A DNA stretch of 64,000 nt, taken from assembly GCF_010550675.1 (NCBI RefSeq), contig NZ_JAAGOA010000002.1, positions 310,001-374,000 on the forward strand, read 5' to 3'. Shown here piece after piece: positions 16,373-23,815 of the stretch. The translations under genes and the position numbers were made by a program. Source of the stretch: Phytoactinopolyspora halotolerans (GTDB lineage: Bacteria; Actinomycetota; Actinomycetes; Jiangellales; Jiangellaceae). Under the pieces are notes generated by a model. That model did not search any database, was not told the DNA's origin, and saw only the letters and a program-made list of their open reading frames with translations. The stretch's first letter is position 1, and every line of letters starts with the position of its first letter.

Positions 16373-16406
16373 GAAGGTTGGGGGTTCGAATCCCTCGGGG
16401 CGCGCC
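16373..16406 (+). other. Attachment site copy, distal end of element
   Basis: This is an exact 34-bp copy of 370-403 without the 5' half of the tRNA, so no functional tRNA is encoded here. It is followed by a hairpin related to the one after the intact tRNA. It marks the chromosome-element junction. Confidence 0.9.
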
Positions 16407-16413
16407 CATCGAC

Positions 16414-16444
16414 GGTGGCTGGTCAGAGCGATCTGACCAGCCGC
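16414..16444 (+). terminator. Hairpin after distal attachment site (chromosomal copy)
   Basis: A 13-bp stem (415-427 with 432-444 of this kilobase) forms around a GCGA loop. It is related in sequence to the hairpin at 408-445. It was presumably the terminator of tRNA-Arg before insertion. Confidence 0.65.
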
Positions 16445-16530
16445 TTTGTCGTTGTGCGGCCCCACTTTGCGACCGTGTTCACGTCTCCGTGATGCACGAC
16501 ATTGTGATGTGATGGCGAACGGACAGACAG

Positions 16531-16803
16531 GTGGTCACGGTGGCTCCGCACAACCAGACATTGACGACACAGGAGGCGGCGGATCTGCTGGGGGTGAGTC
16601 GCCCGACGGTGGTGCGGTTGCTGGAGAACGGTGAGATCCCGTACTCGCAGCCGGGGCGGCACAGGCGTGTGCTGCTCCGCGACCTCCTGGACTTTCAAGA
16701 ACGACGGCGTCATGAGCGCCGAGCGGCGCTGGATGAGTTGACGGAGATCTCCGAAGACGCCGGAGCGTACGAGGCCACTGCGACGCCGCGGCGTACACGG
16801 TGA
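16531..16803 (+). CDS. HTH (excisionase-fold) antitoxin-like protein
   Basis: The 90-aa protein has the HTH_17 pattern LTTQEAADLLGVSRPTVVRLL followed by the wing GRHRRVLLRDLLDF. An acidic helical tail follows (ERRRHERRAALDELTEISEDAG). In actinobacteria proteins of this build pair with PIN toxins, and a truncated PIN reading frame starts 1 nt after its stop. It is therefore more likely an orphaned antitoxin than a true excisionase, although it lies only 125 bp outside the attachment repeat. The GTG start could also be at 16540. Confidence 0.8.
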   Translation: MVTVAPHNQTLTTQEAADLLGVSRPTVVRLLENGEIPYSQPGRHRRVLLRDLLDFQERRRHERRAALDELTEISEDAGAYEATATPRRTR

Positions 16804-16804
16804 T

Positions 16805-16927
16805 GTGCCATGGCCGTTCGAGTTTTTGCTGGACACCTGTGTGCTGTATCCGGCGTACCTGCGGGGCACGCTCCTGGGCCTGGCGGAAGTCGATTTCGCC
16901 GACGCAATCCGGCCATACCTCGCGTGA
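16805..16927 (+). pseudogene. Truncated PIN-domain toxin
   Basis: A 40-codon frame starts at GTG, 1 nt after the HTH antitoxin stop. It reads PFEFLLDTCVLYPAYLRGTL, the N-terminal strand of PIN toxins with the first catalytic Asp. It then stops after LAEVDFADAIRPYLA. Full PIN toxins are about 130-190 aa, so the nuclease core is missing. The loss point abuts the tail of the AraC gene on the other strand. Confidence 0.7.
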
Positions 16928-16932
16928 AATGG

Positions 16933-17952
16933 TCACTCACGTTCAGCCAGGATGTCGCCGATGTACGAGGCGGCGTCGCGCCCGCCTCGGCCCATGCCGA
17001 GTGACCTCGGCAGCGGTCGTTGCCGCTTCGGCGCAGGTAGAGTTAGCGAGCCACCGAGTTTGGGGTGTCGTTCGGGCGATTCAGTGCGCGGCCTGAAACG
17101 GCCCCGGAAGGCAGCCGGCGTCGTCCCGGTGCGGTGCTGGAAGTACTTGGAGAAGTTGGACGGATCGTCGAAGCCGAGTTGGTCGGCGATCCGTGCGACC
17201 GAGTCGGGTCCGTGGGCGAGGAGGCGTTTGGCTTCGAGCACGACGCGCTCGTCGATGAGCTGCTTGGCGCTGAGGCCGGTGTTCTCACGGGCGAGTCGGT
17301 TGAGGGTGCGGGTCGAGTAGCCCAGGCGGGCCGCGTAGTCGGCGACCTTGTGCCTGGTGCGGAAATTCGCCTCCAGCTCGTCGCGGAACCAGACGAACAC
17401 TTGGTGCATGGGCGGGCGGTGGCTGCCGGCCTCCGGTTCGGCCATGACGAGCAGGAGCAGCGCCGCGGCGAGAGCACGGGCCAAGGCTGCGTCACGGACG
17501 TCCGCGGTCGACGGTGCCGGTGTCGCGGCGGTGGCCTGCGCGGCGTCGAGGGCGGCTGCCACGGGCGTGCCTGCGACCGTGGCGGCGGCCCAGTGGTTGG
17601 GGGTGACCGCACCCGCCGACCGGATCAGCTCCCACGTACCGGTGTCGATCGCGGACGGGGTGAACAGGAAGACCGGGCCCTCGATGTCGTCGATGGCACC
17701 CCACTGCTGCACCTGGCCGGCGCGCACCCAGATGAGGTCGCCGGGTTCGAGCGGGTACCCGGTGAAGTCGACGGTGTGTACGGTGCCGCCCGACTCGACA
17801 CGGATCAGCAGGTCGAAGTCGAGGCGCTGGGGTGCGATGAACTCGCGCGGGCCGCCGCGTACCCGCATGCGAGCCAGTGAGGTGAGCTCGATCTCTCCGG
17901 TCACACCGGGCGGTGGCACATACCGGACGGGCCGGATGGCGTCGGGGGACAT
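16933..17952 (-). CDS. AraC-family regulator with VapB-like C-terminal tail
   Basis: The N-terminal part is a cupin (RLDFDLLIRVESGGTVHTVD) and the C-terminal part has the two AraC HTHs: KVADYAARLGYSTRTLNRLA and VARIADQLGFDDPSNFSKYF, ending TTPAAFRGRFR where AraC proteins normally stop. A further stretch of about 50 residues follows. It contains APKRQRPLPRSLGMGRGGRD and GDILAERE, closely matching the VapB tail encoded at 3372-3572. I infer that a lost antitoxin gene became fused to the regulator. The start is uncertain (17952, 17961 or 17970). It is divergent from, and probably controls, the DsbA/MBL/SnoaL genes. Confidence 0.82.
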   Translation of the reverse strand: MSPDAIRPVRYVPPPGVTGEIELTSLARMRVRGGPREFIAPQRLDFDLLIRVESGGTVHTVDFTGYPLEPGDLIWVRAGQVQQWGAIDDIEGPVFLFTPSAIDTGTWELIRSAGAVTPNHWAAATVAGTPVAAALDAAQATAATPAPSTADVRDAALARALAAALLLLVMAEPEAGSHRPPMHQVFVWFRDELEANFRTRHKVADYAARLGYSTRTLNRLARENTGLSAKQLIDERVVLEAKRLLAHGPDSVARIADQLGFDDPSNFSKYFQHRTGTTPAAFRGRFRPRTESPERHPKLGGSLTLPAPKRQRPLPRSLGMGRGGRDAASYIGDILAERE

Positions 17953-18024
17953 CGTTCCCATTTTTACCATGTTACGTCGCGCCGCTACCGTGAAAACCGC
18001 AGGCCAGGTCCCTAGGCTTCGAGC

Positions 18025-18658
18025 ATGACGGTGAAATTGACCTATGTGTTCGACGCCTACTGCGGCTGGTGCTACGGCTTCGGCCCGGCGGTCCGCGGCT
18101 TCGCCGCCGCCAACGCCGGGCGAGTCGAGCTCGACGTCGTCAGCGGGGGCCTGTTCACCGGAGCCCAGGTTGTGCCGATCGGCACCATGACGTACGTGGC
18201 AGGAGCCAACGCGCGCATCGCCGCGTTGACCGGTGTCCAGTTCGGGCCCGGCTACCACAAAGCTCGTGGCCGACGGCCGCTTCGAGATGGATTCCACGGC
18301 CGCCGCCGCCGGGTTCGCCGCGCTGCGGGCGGCGGCTCCCGGCCGAGCCCTGGAATCGGCGGAGGCGATGCAGCGGGCGTTCTACTTCGACGGGCTGAGC
18401 CTGTCGGAGGTGTCGACCTACCGTCACATCGCCCAGCAGCAGGGCCTGGACGCCGACGCGGTCGTGACCGGGTTCGCCTCGCCCACAGGCCGGACCGCGG
18501 CGGCACAGGACTTCACGCGCGCGGCCCGGCTCGGGGTCACTTCCTACCCGACCCTGTTGCTGCACACCGACACCGGCGTGATCAGGCTCGGCGGTCCCGC
18601 GTCCACGGCCACTCAGCTCACCAACGCGATCGACCGGCACCTCGCCCATTCCGAATAA
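18025..18658 (+). pseudogene. Frameshifted DsbA-family thioredoxin-like protein
   Basis: The first frame gives MTVKLTYVFDAYCGWCYGFG, with the CxxC active site CGWC of DsbA-like disulfide proteins. At about 18255-18270 the homology moves to another frame: VQFGPGY is followed by KLVADGRFEMDS one base later. The second frame then runs to LTNAIDRHLAHSE. One extra base in CACA between the Tyr and Lys codons explains the shift. Together the two parts make a normal length of about 210 aa. It is either a true pseudogene or a sequencing error. Confidence 0.8.
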
Positions 18659-18685
18659 ACAACAACAGTCCGAAGGGACACAGCA

Positions 18686-19492
18686 ATGAGCAACCTCACC
18701 TACAAGATCATCGACGCGGCCGACAGCTCGCTCAACAAGACGAGCACGCTGGTCACGGGTGACACGGAGTCCATCGTGGTGGACGCGACCTTCACCCGGG
18801 CCGACGGGCACCGGATCGTCGCCGAGGTCCTCGACTCCGGCAAGCGGTTGACCACCGTGCTGATCACCGCCGGTGACCCGGACTTCTACTTCGGCGCCGA
18901 GGTCGTCGCCGACGCCTTCCCCGAGGCGGTGTTCGTGGCACCGGCCAACGTCATCGACCACATCCGCGAGACCTATGAGAAAAAGCTGGGCGCCTGGGCA
19001 CACCTCGGAGCCAACCTCCCCACCCGGCTGGTCGACATCGCGCCGCTGACCACGCCGTCGGTCACCGTGGACGGCGTCGAACTCGAGGTGCGCCACGGCA
19101 GCGAGGCTCTCGGCGACCGTGCCTGGTACGTCTTCGAACCGGCGGGACGCGCTCTGCTCGGCGGTGTGCTGCTGTTCGAAGGGCTGCACGTGTGGACCGC
19201 CGACACCCCCACAGTCGGAGAGCGCACGGAATGGCTCCGTTTCCTCGACAGCGTTGAAGCGCTCAACCCCGCCTTCGTCGTCGCCGGCCACCGCGTCGCC
19301 GGCGCGCCCACCGACACGACCGCGATCCGGCACACCCGCGAGTACCTGCGGTACTTCGAGAAGACCGTTGCCGACGCCGCCGACGCCGCAGCGGCCGAGG
19401 AAAGCCTGTTGGCCGCCTACCCGGACGCCGGGCTCCGGATCGCCGCCTCGCTGGGCACCAAGGTCGCGAAGGGAGAGATGACGTGGGGCTGA
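18686..19492 (+). CDS. MBL-fold protein with lost metal ligands
   Basis: The 268-aa protein has the overall metallo-beta-lactamase layout. The signature expected as THGHPDH reads TAGDPDF (in VLITAGDPDFYFG), so three histidines are missing. The later segment LLGGVLLFEGLHVW lacks the bridging Asp, while a distal VAGHRV His remains. It is therefore probably not a classical Zn hydrolase. It follows the DsbA-like gene by 27 nt and overlaps the next gene by 10 nt, so the three form an operon next to a divergent AraC regulator. Confidence 0.85.
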   Translation: MSNLTYKIIDAADSSLNKTSTLVTGDTESIVVDATFTRADGHRIVAEVLDSGKRLTTVLITAGDPDFYFGAEVVADAFPEAVFVAPANVIDHIRETYEKKLGAWAHLGANLPTRLVDIAPLTTPSVTVDGVELEVRHGSEALGDRAWYVFEPAGRALLGGVLLFEGLHVWTADTPTVGERTEWLRFLDSVEALNPAFVVAGHRVAGAPTDTTAIRHTREYLRYFEKTVADAADAAAAEESLLAAYPDAGLRIAASLGTKVAKGEMTWG

Positions 19493-19896
19493 GCCCGGCC
19501 GACGACACGGCACCGGCCGCCGTGGTCCGGCGACAGTACCTCGCCTCCGCCGCGGGCGACCTTACCGCCCTGCGGGCGACCCTCGCCCCCGACGTGGAGT
19601 GGACTGAGATGGCCGGGTTCCCGCTCGCCGGCACCTACCGCACACCCGAGGGCGTGACGAGCGAGGTGATGGAGAAACTGGCGCAGGACTGGGACGACTG
19701 GGTCGTCCACGACGACACCTACGTCGCGGACGGCGAGGACGTCGTCGTCCTGGCCCGCTATACCGCGACCCACAAGGCGACCCGCAAACCCCTGAACGTT
19801 CGGGTGGCACACCACTTCACGGTGCGTGGCGGGTTGATCGTCCGGTTCGAACAGTTCGTCGACACCGCGCTGGTCCGCGACGCGATCACCCCATGA
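19483..19896 (+). CDS. SnoaL/NTF2-like protein
   Basis: The 137-aa protein fits the SnoaL-like cone fold: an N-terminal helix VVRRQYLASAAGDLTALRAT, then LAPDVEWTEMAGFPLAGTY, and the terminal strand GGLIVRFEQFVDTALV. Members are isomerases, hydrolases or ligand-binding proteins, so no substrate can be stated. It begins at GTG, overlapping the MBL gene end, and closes the DsbA-MBL-SnoaL unit. Confidence 0.8.
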   Translation: MGLSPADDTAPAAVVRRQYLASAAGDLTALRATLAPDVEWTEMAGFPLAGTYRTPEGVTSEVMEKLAQDWDDWVVHDDTYVADGEDVVVLARYTATHKATRKPLNVRVAHHFTVRGGLIVRFEQFVDTALVRDAITP

Positions 19897-20019
19897 TTCG
19901 GCACGGCGCCCGCGGACCCGAGTTTGATCATCGCAGCTGACGTAGGTGCGGGACGTGGGATCTCGCCACGGTATCGGTCTCCTTCACCGCCCCGTCAGGG
20001 CAGCGAGGTGGATGCGGCA

Positions 20020-20047
20020 TGTCACACGTAGGCGGGTCTGTCTCGTC
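20020..20047 (+). promoter_or_regulatory. ECF41-type promoter
   Basis: TGTCACA (20020-20026) is followed after 17 bp by CGTC (20044-20047), matching the promoter motif known for ECF41 sigma factors. It lies 40 bp before the epimerase start, upstream of the operon that encodes an ECF41 sigma, and so predicts autoregulation. Confidence 0.7.
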
Positions 20048-20086
20048 TCAGGTCTGAGAGGACAAAGCCGAGGTCGGAAGGGTGTG

Positions 20087-21022
20087 ATGGGCATGCGGGT
20101 GTTCGTGGCAGGTGGCACCGGCGTCCTGGGACGGCGCCTCGTGCCGCAGTTGGTTGCCCGGGGACACCACGTCACCGCGACGACGACCAGCGCCGCCAAG
20201 CTGGACGTCCTGGCCCAGATGGGCGCGGAAGCGGTCGTTGTCGATGGGCTCGACCCCATGTCGGTCGGTGAGGCCGTGGCGCAGGCTCAGCCGGACACGA
20301 TCGTGCATCAGATGACCGCCCTGTCCCTGACGCACGCAGGCAAGCCGGATCTGCGGCACCCGGACCGATACTTCGCCGCCACCGTCCGGTTGCGGACCGA
20401 AGGGACGGACAACCTGCTGGCCGCGGCCGAGGCGACCGGCGTATCGCACATCGTCGCGCAGGGCTTCGGGAGCTTCAACGGAATCCGCGAGGGCGGATGG
20501 GTGAAGACCGAGGACGACCCGTTGGATCCGGGTCCGGCGAAGGCTCCGAAGCTGGCGGAGGCGTTGCGGTATCTCGAGGACGCGGTCGTCAAAGCCGGCG
20601 GCGTGGTGTTGCGGTACGGCGCGCTGTATGGACCCGGTGCCACCGACGATCAGGTCGACCTGGTGCGGAAACGGAGGTTTCCGCTCGTCGGGCGTGGCAC
20701 CGGTCATTTCTCCTGGGTGCACCTCGATGACGCGGCAAGCGCTACGGTGCTGGCTGTGGAGCACAAATCGACCGGCGTCTTCAACATCGTCGACGACGAG
20801 CCGGCCCCGGCCAGCGAGTGGCTGCCGTATCTGGCTGAGTGCGCGGGCGCGAAGCCACCGATGCGCGTGCCGAAGTGGCTGGCCAGGCTGCTCGCCGGGG
20901 AGATGGCGGTGATCATGATGACCGAAGGCCGAGGCTTCTCCAACGCCAAGGCCAAACGGGAGCTCGGTTGGGAGCCGCGCTATCCGTCGTGGCGCCGGGG
21001 TTTCAAGGAAGTGCTGGCATGA
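20087..21022 (+). CDS. NAD(P)-dependent epimerase/dehydratase (ECF41 partner)
   Basis: The 311-aa extended SDR-like protein has the nucleotide loop GGTGVLG and the segment TIVHQMTALS. It has no clear YxxxK catalytic pair by eye. The ECF41 sigma gene follows with an ATGA overlap. ECF41 loci typically encode a carboxymuconolactone decarboxylase, oxidoreductase or epimerase, and this is the epimerase version. Its product presumably relates to the signal or target of the sigma factor. The ATG at 20087 was chosen for the upstream GGAAGG; an upstream open frame overlaps the promoter. Confidence 0.88.
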   Translation: MGMRVFVAGGTGVLGRRLVPQLVARGHHVTATTTSAAKLDVLAQMGAEAVVVDGLDPMSVGEAVAQAQPDTIVHQMTALSLTHAGKPDLRHPDRYFAATVRLRTEGTDNLLAAAEATGVSHIVAQGFGSFNGIREGGWVKTEDDPLDPGPAKAPKLAEALRYLEDAVVKAGGVVLRYGALYGPGATDDQVDLVRKRRFPLVGRGTGHFSWVHLDDAASATVLAVEHKSTGVFNIVDDEPAPASEWLPYLAECAGAKPPMRVPKWLARLLAGEMAVIMMTEGRGFSNAKAKRELGWEPRYPSWRRGFKEVLA

Positions 21023-21942
21023 CTCGGGTCGATGAGTTCGAGGAGCTTCGGCCGCTGCTGTTCTCGATCGCCTACCGGCTCCTGGGTAGCGTGAGCGAGG
21101 CCGAAGACGCGGTCCAGGAGACCTGGCTGCGCTATGAGGCGTCCGCGACCCAGCCGACGTCCGTGAAGGCGTTTCTCTCGGCGACGGTGACCCGGATCTC
21201 GATCGACGTGCTGCGCTCGGCCCGCGTCCGGCGGGAGACGTACGTCGGCCAATGGCTCCCGGAGCCGTTGCTCGACGACCCGTACGAAGATCCGCAGCGT
21301 TCGGCGGAGTTGGCCGACTCGGTATCGATGGCGGCCTTGCTGCTGCTTGAGCGGCTCAGCCCGCTTGAGCGGGCGGTGTTCGTGCTGCGAGAGGTGTTCG
21401 GGTTCGGCTTCGCGGATGTCGCCTCAGCGGTGGGGCGCTCGGAGGCGGCGTGCCGTCAACTCGCGGTGCGAGCGCGCCGGCACATGGATGACGGCCGGCC
21501 TCGATTCGAGGCGGACCGTCGTGAGCGCGATCAGCTCGCGCAGCGGTTCCTGGTCGCCTTCACTGAAGGTGACGTCGACGGCCTGCGAGATCTCCTTGCC
21601 GCCGACGCCCAGATGGTTGGCGACGGCGGCGGCAAGGCTCCACAGTTCGCCAGGCCTATCGTCGGTGCGGACAAGGTGGCGCGGGCGCTTGCCGCGACAG
21701 TGCCGCTGCTCCTCCGGGTCGAGGTCACGGTGGAGCCACGCGAGGTGAACGGCCAGCCCGGCGCGATCTTCCGCGACCGGGACCGCAAGATCATCAACAC
21801 CATGGCGTTCGACATACTCGACGGCCGGATACAGACGATCCGTTCCGTGATCAACCCCGACAAGCTCGGGCATGTGGGGCCGGTGGGTGACGCCTGGGCG
21901 GTCGCCCGTGCGGCTCAAAGCGTTCGTCGCCCGCCGGCCTGA
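21019..21942 (+). CDS. ECF41-family RNA polymerase sigma factor (SigJ-like)
   Basis: The 307-aa protein has sigma region 2 (LLFSIAYRLLGSVSEAEDAV) and region 4 (FADVASAVGRSEAACRQLAV), with a C-terminal SnoaL-like extension. The three ECF41 hallmarks are present: WLPEPL in the linker, DGGGK in the extension and NPDKL near the end. In this family the C-terminal extension acts as a built-in regulator in place of an anti-sigma factor. The ATGA overlap couples it to the epimerase gene. An ECF41 promoter lies upstream of the pair. Confidence 0.95.
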   Translation: MTRVDEFEELRPLLFSIAYRLLGSVSEAEDAVQETWLRYEASATQPTSVKAFLSATVTRISIDVLRSARVRRETYVGQWLPEPLLDDPYEDPQRSAELADSVSMAALLLLERLSPLERAVFVLREVFGFGFADVASAVGRSEAACRQLAVRARRHMDDGRPRFEADRRERDQLAQRFLVAFTEGDVDGLRDLLAADAQMVGDGGGKAPQFARPIVGADKVARALAATVPLLLRVEVTVEPREVNGQPGAIFRDRDRKIINTMAFDILDGRIQTIRSVINPDKLGHVGPVGDAWAVARAAQSVRRPPA

Positions 21943-21965
21943 CCCGGAAGTCCGCCACGAGGGTC

Positions 21966-22010
21966 GTCAACCACTGTTGACGAAGCTCTATGGGGTCAAC
22001 TACTGTTGAC
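21966..22010. promoter_or_regulatory. Two 16-bp palindromic operators at a probable leaderless start
   Basis: GTCAACCACTGTTGAC (21966-21981) and GTCAACTACTGTTGAC (21995-22010) differ at one base. Each is a GTCAAC...GTTGAC palindrome. They are 29 bp apart. The second ends 2 bp before the ATG of the HTH gene, leaving no room for a ribosome site, so the message is probably leaderless and autoregulated. Confidence 0.75.
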
Positions 22011-22012
22011 GC

Positions 22013-22249
22013 ATGGATGTGGAGCAACTGCGAGACCTGGTGGTGACCACGGCCGATGAGGATCCGTTGGTGGGCCTGGCGGCCGTGGCGCGGATCGGCG
22101 CGGAGATGGAACGGGCCGAGGCCGTACTCGTCCGCCGCGCACGCAACAAGGGCGCGACCTGGTCGGAGATTGCCGACGTCCTTGGTGTCTCCAAGCAGGC
22201 GGTGCACAAGAAGCACGGCGGTCGCCGCATCTTGGGCGGCCAGCCATGA
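22013..22249 (+). CDS. Small HTH regulator
   Basis: This 78-aa protein has an N-terminal helical part (DPLVGLAAVARIGAEMERAE) and a C-terminal HTH, GATWSEIADVLGVSKQAVHKK. The same build is common in small actinobacterial regulators next to enzymes. Two near-identical palindromes abut its start and are the likely targets. Its stop overlaps the next gene as ATGA, so it is co-translated with a serine hydrolase. Confidence 0.8.
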   Translation: MDVEQLRDLVVTTADEDPLVGLAAVARIGAEMERAEAVLVRRARNKGATWSEIADVLGVSKQAVHKKHGGRRILGGQP

Positions 22250-23250
22250 CCGATGCGCTGTACGGCGATGGCCCGCTCGCCAGCCGGCTGAGAGAGCTGC
22301 CGGCCTCTCGTCACCCCGTCGTCGCGGCCTGTGTGGTGTCGCCGGAGGGCGTGTCCGTCGCGAGCCGTGGCGCGGGACTTGACGCCGACTTCGAGATCGG
22401 CTCGATCTCCAAGGGGATCACCGGGCTGCTCTACGCCGACGCGATCGTCCGAGGTGAGGTCAACTCCGATTCGACCCTCGGCGAGCTGTTACCGCTAGGT
22501 GACGTGCCTGCCGCGCGGCTGCCGTTGGATGCCCTCAGCACGCACACGTCAGGCCTTCCCCGCCTGCCGAGATCGGCACAGCCATGGCGGCGCACGGTCG
22601 CTCTGTGGCGGCACGGAACGAATCCGTATGGCGAGAACCTCGCGCAGCTGCTGGACCAGGCGCGCGACGTCCGGGTCGGAACCCCGCGGCCGCGCTACTC
22701 CAACTTGGGCTTCGAGTTGCTGGGTCATGCCGTCGCGCGCGCCGCTGGCACCGGCTACGCCGAGCTCGTACAGCGCCGCATCGTAGGTCCACTCGGACTT
22801 GAACGTTGCTACGTGCCGGCCGGCCCGGATGAGCTCCGGCCAGGGGCACTTGCGGGGCGAAGCCGGCGTGGGCGGGTGCGGGAGCCCTGGACGGGCGAAG
22901 CGATCGGGCCGGCGGGCGGCGTCCGGGCGTCTATCGCCGACATGGCTCGCCTTCTCGCGTCGCTGCTCGACGGCTCGGCTGCGGGCGTCGCCGCGCTCGA
23001 TCCCGTCGCCCCTTTCGGCCGCGGTGCGCGGATCGGTGCCGCGTGGATCACGATGGTCGTGAAGGGGCGGCCCATCACCTGGCACAACGGAGGCACGGGT
23101 GGCTTCCGATCGTGGCTCGGGGTCGATCGGGCGGCTGGGGCTGGCGTCGTCGTCCTGTCCGCCACGTCCGTGTCGGTCGATCGGTACGGTCTCGCCTTGC
23201 TGCTGGAGCGAGCCACGTCGGCACACCAGGGAGCGGGAGAGTCCCGGTAG
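22246..23250 (+). CDS. Serine hydrolase, beta-lactamase/penicillin-binding-like
   Basis: The 334-aa protein belongs to the class C beta-lactamase/DD-peptidase superfamily. The nucleophile motif is SISK (in FEIGSISKGITGLLYAD), the second motif is YSN and the third is HNGGTGGF. No signal peptide or membrane segment is visible, so it is probably cytosolic and more likely an esterase or peptidase than an antibiotic-resistance enzyme. It is coupled to the HTH gene upstream. Confidence 0.88.
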   Translation: MTDALYGDGPLASRLRELPASRHPVVAACVVSPEGVSVASRGAGLDADFEIGSISKGITGLLYADAIVRGEVNSDSTLGELLPLGDVPAARLPLDALSTHTSGLPRLPRSAQPWRRTVALWRHGTNPYGENLAQLLDQARDVRVGTPRPRYSNLGFELLGHAVARAAGTGYAELVQRRIVGPLGLERCYVPAGPDELRPGALAGRSRRGRVREPWTGEAIGPAGGVRASIADMARLLASLLDGSAAGVAALDPVAPFGRGARIGAAWITMVVKGRPITWHNGGTGGFRSWLGVDRAAGAGVVVLSATSVSVDRYGLALLLERATSAHQGAGESR

Positions 23251-23267
23251 AGGTATCCCGCGGCCGG

Positions 23268-23762
23268 TCAGTCGTCGATGGCGGGTGGCTCGTGTTCGGT
23301 GTCGGTCGGCCGTGGAGCGGATCTACGCGTCCTGCCGAAGTCCTCGCCGTCCGGGCCCCAGCCCGCATACCAGTCCGAGTGGTCCCTCCAGCCGCTGGCC
23401 AGCACGTGAAGGAACGGCTCGTCTCGGAGGAACGGATTCGGCGACTCGCGGCGGGCTATGCAGTCGCGGGCGATTTCTCGCCGATCGTAGATCCGCACCA
23501 GTACTTTCGACGGGTCGCGTTCGGTGGCATGCCATCCCTCGTCATCGCAGCTGCACACCAGGGGTGCCAGCGCGAACTGCTCGGCCTCGTCGAAGATCAT
23601 GGTGGAGTCGGGAGCCAGCGCGATAAGTTCGCCGCCCTCGCCCGCATCCAGAGATGCGCCGGCGGCGATCGCCTGCAGCGTTGCTGCTTCGGCCTCGTCG
23701 AGCCTCCGCATCACGAACTCTGCGGGGTCGGGAGACCATCTCAAACGCGAACCCATGACCAC
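23268..23762 (-). CDS. DUF6221-like protein
   Basis: The 164-aa protein has MRRLDEAEAATLQAI near the start and HATERDPSKVLVRIYDRREI in the middle. This matches the layout of DUF6221 proteins, which are common in actinobacteria and their phages and have unknown function. A Cys pair (VCSCDDEGWH) lies just before. The GTG at 23762 fits best because GGGAG lies 6 nt upstream; ATG at 23756 is possible. It converges on the serine hydrolase gene and is divergent from the small RHH gene. Confidence 0.7.
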   Translation of the reverse strand: MVMGSRLRWSPDPAEFVMRRLDEAEAATLQAIAAGASLDAGEGGELIALAPDSTMIFDEAEQFALAPLVCSCDDEGWHATERDPSKVLVRIYDRREIARDCIARRESPNPFLRDEPFLHVLASGWRDHSDWYAGWGPDGEDFGRTRRSAPRPTDTEHEPPAIDD

Positions 23763-23815
23763 AAAGTACTCCCACGGTCCTTATAGGTTCTATACGTAGC
23801 TCATGATCAACAACT

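Larger units (their letters stand above)
370..16406. mobile_element. Integrative mobilizable element in tRNA-Arg, carrying CBASS
   Basis: The element is bounded by exact 34-bp direct repeats of the tRNA-Arg 3' end. It contains a tyrosine recombinase at one end and an excisionase-like HTH gene at the other. A MobF/TraA-type relaxase with an upstream non-coding region gives mobility. No TraB/FtsK translocase, type IV secretion gene or replication initiator is visible, which argues for mobilisation by a helper rather than a self-transmissible AICE. Cargo comprises VapBC, a TacAT-like pair, a type III CBASS, a TPR/Cys protein and a DUF4238 protein. The repeats are seen directly; mobility is inferred from family content. 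Confidence 0.88.

Noticed and set aside
370-16406. Self-transmissible AICE
   Set aside because: No FtsK/TraB-like translocase and no RepSA or Prim-Pol replication gene is visible; relaxase-based mobilisation fits better.
16531-16803. Second excisionase of the element
   Set aside because: It has the HTH_17 pattern but lies outside the distal repeat and is followed directly by a PIN start, so an antitoxin role is more likely.
17951-17960. ATCGTTCCCA, identical to the core of the LacI operators
   Set aside because: It lies within the start codons of the AraC gene, lacks the second dyad arm and is far from the glycan locus; probably chance.
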